Positions 58,559 through 64,000 of a stretch of DNA of 64,000 bases are shown piece after piece. The stretch is from Pycnococcus provasolii. Lineage: Eukaryota; Chlorophyta; Pseudoscourfieldiophyceae; Pseudoscourfieldiales. Below the pieces are notes generated by a model. That model did no database searches and was not told the origin of the DNA. It saw only the letters and a program-made list of their open reading frames with translations. Both the position numbers and the translations under genes were made by a program. The stretch lies in contig CP150547.1 in the NCBI GenBank assembly GCA_049487715.1, positions 1,116,001-1,180,000 on the forward strand. The letters run 5' to 3'. Each line of letters starts with the position of its first letter. Positions within the stretch are counted from its first letter, which is position 1.

Positions 58559-60076
58559 ATGGGCTGCGCACCGTCGAGAAAACGCTCGGAGGAGGCGGAG
58601 AGCGCCGGAGCGCTCGTGCCGTACGAAGGCGGCAGCTCGCCCGCTCGTGCGTCGCATTCGTCGTCACCTTCTTCTCGACGTTCGCCAAAGAAGAAGAAGC
58701 AGCGAAGGGCAAACGAAACATCGCCGCTCAACAGCACGACACCTCCCGAGCTGCTCATTCCACTCTATCGCCAAGCCCTTGGCGAAAAGCAAACGTACCT
58801 CGGCGAAGACCACCCAGACACGCTGTACGCGATGAACGCGCTCGCCATCGTCCTGCACAAAGACAGCCAGTACAACGAGGCGGAGGCGCTCTACCGCGAA
58901 GTCCTGGAGAAGCGTGTCGCCGTTCTAGGCAATTCGCACGTCGACACGGTCGCAACCATGAACAACCTCGCAAGCCTGCTGCACAAGCGCAACGACGGCG
59001 CCGACCTGATTCCCGATGAGGTGCGCAAGGTACACCTTCAGCAGGCGGAGACGCTGTACCGAGCATGTATCAAGACGTGCCGAGCCGCGCACGGCGAGCT
59101 GCACGTAAGCACCATCCACGGCAAGAACAACCTTGCCAGCCTGCTGTGGGAGACGAACCGGCCTGGCGAGGCGGAGCCGTTGTTTCGCGAAGTGCTCGCA
59201 AGCTCTCGCAAGGCGCACGGCAACGAGCACGCGCTTGTTCTTTCAGCCGCGTCCAACCTCGCCGTCTTCCTCGAGAGGCGCGGAAGGCATCGCGAGGCGG
59301 AGCCACTCTTTCGCGAGGTACTCGCAAGCCGCACCAAGGTGCTCGGCGCGACGCATCCACGAAGTCTGTACATCATTAACGTGCTCGCGAACCTCTACAG
59401 CGACATGGCTGATCACGATAATGCCGTGAAGTACAGCTGGCAGGCACTCGAAGGACGTCGTTCGTCCCTCGGCGTCTCGCATCCCGTGACACTGTCGAGC
59501 TACAACGACTACGCCAACTGTCTGCACGCCGCAAAGCGGTATGAGGAGGCGGAGCCTTGGTACATGGAGGCGCTCGTCGGACGCTCGAGAGAACTCGGCA
59601 ACAGTCATCCACAGACGGCAGACAGTCACTACAACTACGCACAGCTGAAATACGAGCTTGGCGACATGACAACGGCGGCAGATAACTACATGGATGCATA
59701 CCGCGCATATGCAATTTGCAAGGGCTACAACCACCCAGAAACACAAGACGCGTTGGAGAAGGCGGAGAGGAGTCGGCGAAGAATCGGACTTGATGCGAAG
59801 CACTCCATGGCCTTCGACGCAAGCATGGCGATGATGCTGGATCAAATGCCGAGCCCGAGAGATGACGATGACGACCAAGGCGAGGCAGAGCTACCGCCCG
59901 TATCGCCCCCCTCAGCAGCTGCTGCTGGTGGTGCTGAAAATCTTGCACCAGCGCCAGACCACCCTCAAGAGGAGTCGACCACACCAAAGCTGCAAGGAGG
60001 TTTGCCACCGTTGCCGCCGCAAGCTGCTGGCGGTGGTGGTGGAGGACGTGCACGTGCGAATACGACGATTGTGTAA
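58559..60076 (+). CDS. Kinesin-light-chain-like TPR protein, likely N-myristoylated
   Basis: A 505-residue protein. The N-terminus MGCAPSRKR has Gly2 and Cys3 for myristoylation and palmitoylation. A Ser/Lys-rich linker is followed by seven or so TPR repeats of about 42 residues (about 65-410) with the KLC-type core LYREVLEKRVAVLG and HPDTLYAMNALA, also seen as NNLASLLWETNRPGEAEPLFREVLASS and ALVGRSRELG. The C-terminus is a disordered Pro/Gly/Asp region ending NTTIV. TPR proteins of this type bind cargo or kinesin, but no kinesin heavy-chain-binding segment is visible; a membrane-anchored scaffold is as likely. A TGTAA overlaps the stop. Confidence 0.85.
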   Translation: MGCAPSRKRSEEAESAGALVPYEGGSSPARASHSSSPSSRRSPKKKKQRRANETSPLNSTTPPELLIPLYRQALGEKQTYLGEDHPDTLYAMNALAIVLHKDSQYNEAEALYREVLEKRVAVLGNSHVDTVATMNNLASLLHKRNDGADLIPDEVRKVHLQQAETLYRACIKTCRAAHGELHVSTIHGKNNLASLLWETNRPGEAEPLFREVLASSRKAHGNEHALVLSAASNLAVFLERRGRHREAEPLFREVLASRTKVLGATHPRSLYIINVLANLYSDMADHDNAVKYSWQALEGRRSSLGVSHPVTLSSYNDYANCLHAAKRYEEAEPWYMEALVGRSRELGNSHPQTADSHYNYAQLKYELGDMTTAADNYMDAYRAYAICKGYNHPETQDALEKAERSRRRIGLDAKHSMAFDASMAMMLDQMPSPRDDDDDQGEAELPPVSPPSAAAAGGAENLAPAPDHPQEESTTPKLQGGLPPLPPQAAGGGGGGRARANTTIV

Positions 60077-60187
60077 CCAATACGAAACCTTTGCAAACTT
60101 AAGAGGCATGACTTGGTGATAATGGACCACCGTTGGGGGAAGTAGAACCAGTTGCATTACTGAGTGAGCGTTCATAGCATTCTCCCT

Positions 60188-60730
60188 TTAGGCTGCGACA
60201 AGCTCGACGTCGAACAAGAGCGTGGCGTTGGGCGGAATGACTCCGCCGGCACCACGCGCACCGTAGCCCAGCGATGCGGGGATGATGAGCTTACGCTTGC
60301 CTCCAACTTTCATGGGCGGGATGCCCTCTCCTCCGAGTATGCCAACGTCCCATCCCTTGATGACCTGTCCCACGCCCACCTGGAACGCGAGCGGCTGTCC
60401 GCGCTTGTAGCTGCTATCAAACTCCTTACCCGATTCGAGCGTTCCAGCGTAGTGCGCCTTGATCTTCGCTCCTTTCACCGGCTCCGCGCCCGTCCCTTCC
60501 TTGGTGTCGCACCACTTGAGTCCGTCGGGCGTGGTGTTGTAGTCTTCGCATGCTGCTGCAAACGCGCGCGGGGCGGCGCGAGACGCCGCGCCCAAGACGC
60601 CCGTGATGATGAGCGGGCGGCGAGCGAGGGCGGATGATGAGGGCGAAGATGAGGCACGCGCGACGGGCATGCGCGCGCCATTGGTGCGCAAATAAGAGGA
60701 CAAAGAGGACGAGCAGGCGTGGGCGAGCAT
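60188..60730 (-). CDS. FKBP13: Thylakoid-lumen FKBP13-like peptidyl-prolyl isomerase
   Basis: A 180-residue protein. It has a bipartite leader: a Ser/Arg/Ala transit region, then ALARRPLIITGVLG, a twin-arginine signal with cleavage near AFAA-ACED. The mature FKBP has VKGAKIKAHYAGTLESGKEFDSSY, GVGQVIKGWDVGILGGEGIPPM and the end FDVELV. Plant FKBP13 carries two redox disulfides; the first pair is kept here (CEDY...KWCD) but the second, in the GAGCKGGSC loop, is replaced by GAGGVIPP. It is predicted to be a lumenal foldase. The ATG at 60730 is the only reasonable start. Confidence 0.9.
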   Translation of the reverse strand: MLAHACSSSLSSYLRTNGARMPVARASSSPSSSALARRPLIITGVLGAASRAAPRAFAAACEDYNTTPDGLKWCDTKEGTGAEPVKGAKIKAHYAGTLESGKEFDSSYKRGQPLAFQVGVGQVIKGWDVGILGGEGIPPMKVGGKRKLIIPASLGYGARGAGGVIPPNATLLFDVELVAA

Positions 60731-61795
60731 GACTGGTTAGTAAGTTACCTTAGGAGTGTGATGCGGTATTGGCGAATACAGAACTATCAGAAGCTGATCT
60801 TATCCGCAACAGCGAACCACGTGCGACAAACAGGGGTACTTACCTCTGACGTGGATGGAGTTGTGCCAGGGCCTTTGCACAAGCACAAGAATGAAATAGA
60901 TCAATCGATCAATCAGGGAACAGGGAGAGGACAGGACCGGAAAAGTGAATGAATGAATGGAAGGAGGAGGGGTTGCAGTTCGGGGTTTCACAAAGAATGA
61001 AAGAAAACGAGAACCCCTGAAAAGAACTGGGAAACCTGACTGGGAGAGGGTGTCTAAAAGAGGGGTTGCCTCACCTGGTCAGGGTCGCTTGCCCCTTCCT
61101 TGCCCCTTCTTGTGGTTGCCTTGACCAGTTGCCTTGCTTGCTTGCGGCCTTGCGCGAGTTGCTTTCTGCGTGGCCTGGCCTTTCCCTTGCGGCCTCGCCT
61201 TGGCCTTGGCCTTGCTTGCGTACAGTAAAGTTTTGCGTGCGTGCGTGCGGCCGGCCCATGCTTGAACCATGAATAGTGGTCTACCGGGTAGTATTGATCT
61301 GGTATGCATCGCCTTGCATGCGCCTTGCAGTCTACCTTTGCAGTCTTGCACGTTGCCCCTCTCGATGAAACTTTAATTTTACCTTTACCTCCTCTCGCTT
61401 GCGTCTCGCGTCTCGCTCAGGCGTCAGGTAAACTTTATCTCGCTCGCTCTTAGTCTATGCAGCTCCCCCCTTTTATGTTGGTAGTTGGTATGCAGCCGTG
61501 CAGCACCTCCGTGCAGCCAAGCCAGTCCCAGAGTTGTGCCGTTTTCTCCGGGTTGGCCACTTGTCTGGGACCACCCCAGGGGTGTGACCCACCCTTCCGA
61601 AGAGCTTCCGAAAAGCTTCCGAACGTTTCTCGCCATCAGTCCGTTGGATTGGAGTTGGGAAAAACTACCAACTACATTTTTTAAACTTTCTCGATCTTAC
61701 TCGTTGTGCCCATCATAGAGGGAGGGGATTGATTTCGTGTCGTCGTCGTCCTGTTCCTGACTTTTGTTCTCTTTTTAAAGTTGGTTTTAAATAAG
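60731..61795. other. Intergenic region, divergent promoters
   Basis: No gene supported. Many TTGC-type words (CCTTGCCCCTT, GCCTTGCTTGCTTGC, TTGGCCTTGGCCTTG, CTTGCATGCGCCTTGC), the dispersed TAGTCTATG at 61451, a GTAAACTTTATC near 61430, a palindromic CCACCCCAGGGGTGTG near 61571 and AGAGCTTCCGAAAAGCTTCCG near 61602. Confidence 0.45.
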
Positions 61796-64000
61796 ATGGC
61801 CGCGTCGCCTTTGTCGCCCATCGACGTGCGGTCGCTCAGACCGTCAACGTCGCAGCTGTACGTTTACACCGACAAAACAAACGGCGTGTGGCTGCGAGCG
61901 ACGCTGCTCAGCGTCGCGGACAAAGCCGGGGACGCGCTGCTCGTGCGACTCGCCAACGCGCCGCCAACCTCGCCAGGAATTCGCGTCGAAGCTGACAAGG
62001 CGACGCGCGCGAGCGACGCAGCGCAAAAGGGACTGCCCGACATGGCACAGCTAGACATCTTGCACGAGGCGGCACTTCTCGAGAACATCGAGGCGAGGTA
62101 TAAGCGTGGGGACATCTACACAGCTTGTGGAAGCCTGCTCGTCTCTGTCAACCCGTACAAGAACTTGCCACTTTACTCGGACGAAGTCATCACACGCTAT
62201 ATCGAGGCAGGGCGGAGCGATGCCAGGGCTGTTGCACGCTCGTTTGGAGCCGGCGGGTCTTCGGCGTCAAGGCACGCTGGCACGATTCTCATCGGCGCCC
62301 TAGGAGGCTCGGCTCCGCTCCCGCCGCACCTGTTCGGGCTCGCGGAGTGCGCGTTGAGCCACATGGCGCGAACGGGTGGCGCGCAGATGATCCTCATCAG
62401 CGGCGAGAGTGGCGCGGGAAAGACGGAGGGCACCAAGTACCTGCTGCGCTACCTCATGTCACGCTCGATCGAGAACACAGACGCGCTGCCCGCGGGGATA
62501 GTCGGGCCGGGAAGCGGCGACGACGACGACGACGACGACGGCTCCGGTGCAAGTCTAGAGCACCGCATCCTGCTCACCAACCCCGTGCTCGAGGCTTACG
62601 GAAATGCCATGACGCTGAAGAACGCCAACTCGAGCCGCTTTGGCAAGCTCTTCCGTCTCGCGTACTCGCCGACGCCGAGCGGCAGCATCGGGGGGGAATC
62701 GTTCGTGCGCACAGCCACGATCCAGTCGTATCTGCTGGAGAAATCAAGGGCGGCTGTGGTGCCTACAGGTGAGAGGTCGTTCCACGCCTTGTACATGCTG
62801 TGCCGAGGTGCGGACCCGGCGACGCGCGCGGCGCTCGGCCTTCACGCAGATCCGAGCAAACACGTGCTGCTGAACCAGGGCGGGGTTGTAGATATTGCTG
62901 GCGTTGACGACGCCGCGCAATTCACGCAGGTGAACGAAGCGCTCTCCATGCTGCGCGTGGAGGACGCCGCGATAAGTGCGCTGAACATGCTGACCGCCGC
63001 CGTCATCCACCTCGGCGACGTGGAGTTCGCCGAGAGTCCAGACGGTGAGGGATCGCCCTGCATCCTTCGCAACGACGCCTCGCGCAAAGCTTGTGAGTTT
63101 GCCTCCAAGCTGCTCGGTGTGCCAGGGCTGGAGAAGTTGCTCGTGACCAAGGCTTTCACCGGAGGAGGGCGTTCTGCCGGGAGCCTGAAGGCACTGCCGC
63201 TTTCGCGACAGGAGGCGGAAGACTCGAAGCGTGCGCTCATACGATTCGTCTACAGCTGCGCATTCCAGTACGTCGTGGCGCGAGTCAACGACTCGATTCA
63301 TCTTGCAAAGCAAGGAATTCCGAGACGAGGCTCACGCGCTACGTCGCCTGACGTGGACGTGGGTATTCTTGACATCTTTGGATTCGAGGTGTTCAAAGAG
63401 AACGGCTTTGAGACGCTCTGCATCAACTACGCAAACGAGAAGCTTCACAGCGTTTTTGTTCAGTCGTTTTTCAAGACGGAGGTGGAGATGATGGAGGCGG
63501 AGGGCGTGGAAGTACCGACCGATCTCACGTATCAGGACAATCAGCCATGCCTTGATCTGCTGGAGATGCGCAATCACGGCATCATCGACGTGCTGCACGA
63601 GGAGTGCACCATCGCCAGGTCGACGGCGCAGTCGCTGGCCAACAAGATCAAGAGCGTTTGCTCGTCGAGCAAATACTACAGAAATGCCCACCCGCGAAAC
63701 GGCCCAACCGCCTTTGTGATCGTGCACTACGCCGGCGACGTGACGTACCACACGAACGGCTTCATTGACAGAAATCGCGACCTGGTGCGCAGCGACGTGC
63801 GCGTGGCGCTCGAGGCGAGCAGTGACCCGCACGTCAGCGCGTGCCTGAAGCTTGGCGGAAGCCATCACCTCCACCACGATGGTGAGCCGAATAAGCGCAT
63901 GAAGACAGTTGCCACGGAATTCCGCAACTCTCTTGCCGAACTCTTCAATCTGCTGAGCAGTGCCCGCACGCACTTCGTTCGCTGCATCAAGCCAAACAGC
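61796..64000 (+). CDS. Myosin heavy chain motor domain (3' partial)
   Basis: The frame is open from the ATG at 61796 to the window edge, 735 residues. Motor motifs in order: P-loop GESGAGKT (203-210), switch I NANSSRFG (276 on), relay and switch II DIFGFE (526 on), NEKLHSVFVQSFF, and FVRCIKPN at the edge. The converter, neck and tail lie beyond the window, so the class cannot be set. Before them is a short N-terminal domain with an SH3-like start (YVYTDKTNGVWLRATLLSV). An Asp-rich insert (eight Asp, nt 62517-62540) occurs after the P-loop helix. The motor should be active by these motifs. IQ sites, if present, would lie past the edge and would bind calmodulin such as those encoded at 6.7-9.6 kb. 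Confidence 0.93.
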   Translation, partial: MAASPLSPIDVRSLRPSTSQLYVYTDKTNGVWLRATLLSVADKAGDALLVRLANAPPTSPGIRVEADKATRASDAAQKGLPDMAQLDILHEAALLENIEARYKRGDIYTACGSLLVSVNPYKNLPLYSDEVITRYIEAGRSDARAVARSFGAGGSSASRHAGTILIGALGGSAPLPPHLFGLAECALSHMARTGGAQMILISGESGAGKTEGTKYLLRYLMSRSIENTDALPAGIVGPGSGDDDDDDDGSGASLEHRILLTNPVLEAYGNAMTLKNANSSRFGKLFRLAYSPTPSGSIGGESFVRTATIQSYLLEKSRAAVVPTGERSFHALYMLCRGADPATRAALGLHADPSKHVLLNQGGVVDIAGVDDAAQFTQVNEALSMLRVEDAAISALNMLTAAVIHLGDVEFAESPDGEGSPCILRNDASRKACEFASKLLGVPGLEKLLVTKAFTGGGRSAGSLKALPLSRQEAEDSKRALIRFVYSCAFQYVVARVNDSIHLAKQGIPRRGSRATSPDVDVGILDIFGFEVFKENGFETLCINYANEKLHSVFVQSFFKTEVEMMEAEGVEVPTDLTYQDNQPCLDLLEMRNHGIIDVLHEECTIARSTAQSLANKIKSVCSSSKYYRNAHPRNGPTAFVIVHYAGDVTYHTNGFIDRNRDLVRSDVRVALEASSDPHVSACLKLGGSHHLHHDGEPNKRMKTVATEFRNSLAELFNLLSSARTHFVRCIKPNS

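Overview
The window is nuclear DNA of a small-genome eukaryote, most likely a green alga (Chlorophyta, prasinophyte-like); the species cannot be named from the sequence alone. Evidence: a chloroplast phosphoglucan phosphatase of the LSF2/SEX4 family, a thylakoid-lumen FKBP with a twin-arginine signal, an organellar type IA topoisomerase, a homolog of the land-plant coiled-coil family typified by At4g15545, a Ser-Pro4 cell-wall-type glycoprotein, a FixL-like PAS cyclase, and TGTAA just after several stop codons, as in green-algal mRNAs. Genes are dense, GC-rich and intron-poor. Five GT-AG introns could be placed: glutaredoxin, both calmodulins, the amine oxidase and a small plastid gene. Several long open frames begin at GTG or TTG; for these I give the first plausible ATG.

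Layout. 0-6 kb: RRN3 (open at the left edge), LSF2-like phosphatase, a WD40-like protein (Nup43?), CGFS glutaredoxin. 6.6-9.7 kb: two head-to-head calmodulin genes whose second exons and 3' UTRs form a perfect 460-bp inverted repeat. 10.7-21 kb: topoisomerase IA, a proline-rich membrane glycoprotein, the At4g15545-like protein and a glutamate-receptor-like channel with a K+ filter. 21-35 kb: lineage-specific coiled-coil, acidic, membrane and secreted proteins, with internal duplications and broken or stop-interrupted frames, plus an FAD amine oxidase and a 2OG oxygenase. 36-45 kb: a divergent SerC-like aminotransferase, a 2-TM protein, an Ala-rich helical protein, a HAD phosphatase, a SCCPDH-like reductase, a heme-PAS cyclase and a four-TM protein. 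45-64 kb: a secreted LTD-CotH protein, a 2-hydroxyacid dehydrogenase, a secreted trypsin-like protease, COG7, small membrane proteins, NOSIP, a TPR protein, lumenal FKBP and a myosin that runs off the right edge.

There is no operon-like pathway. Themes are signalling (two calmodulins, cyclase, channel, TPR, possibly myosin as a calmodulin target), plastid functions, and a secreted/cell-surface set. Short TTAGGG tracts recur 15-230 bp upstream of start codons and may act as telo-box-like promoter elements.

The most unusual items are: (1) a FixL-type heme-PAS joined to a class III cyclase, preceded by three evenly spaced Cys-Pro-Met motifs; (2) a GluR-like channel combining a GYGD filter with a eukaryotic-type last transmembrane segment; (3) two membrane ORFs in one frame separated only by TAA and five codons; (4) the partly homogenised calmodulin pair; (5) a SerC-like enzyme lacking most phosphate-binding residues.
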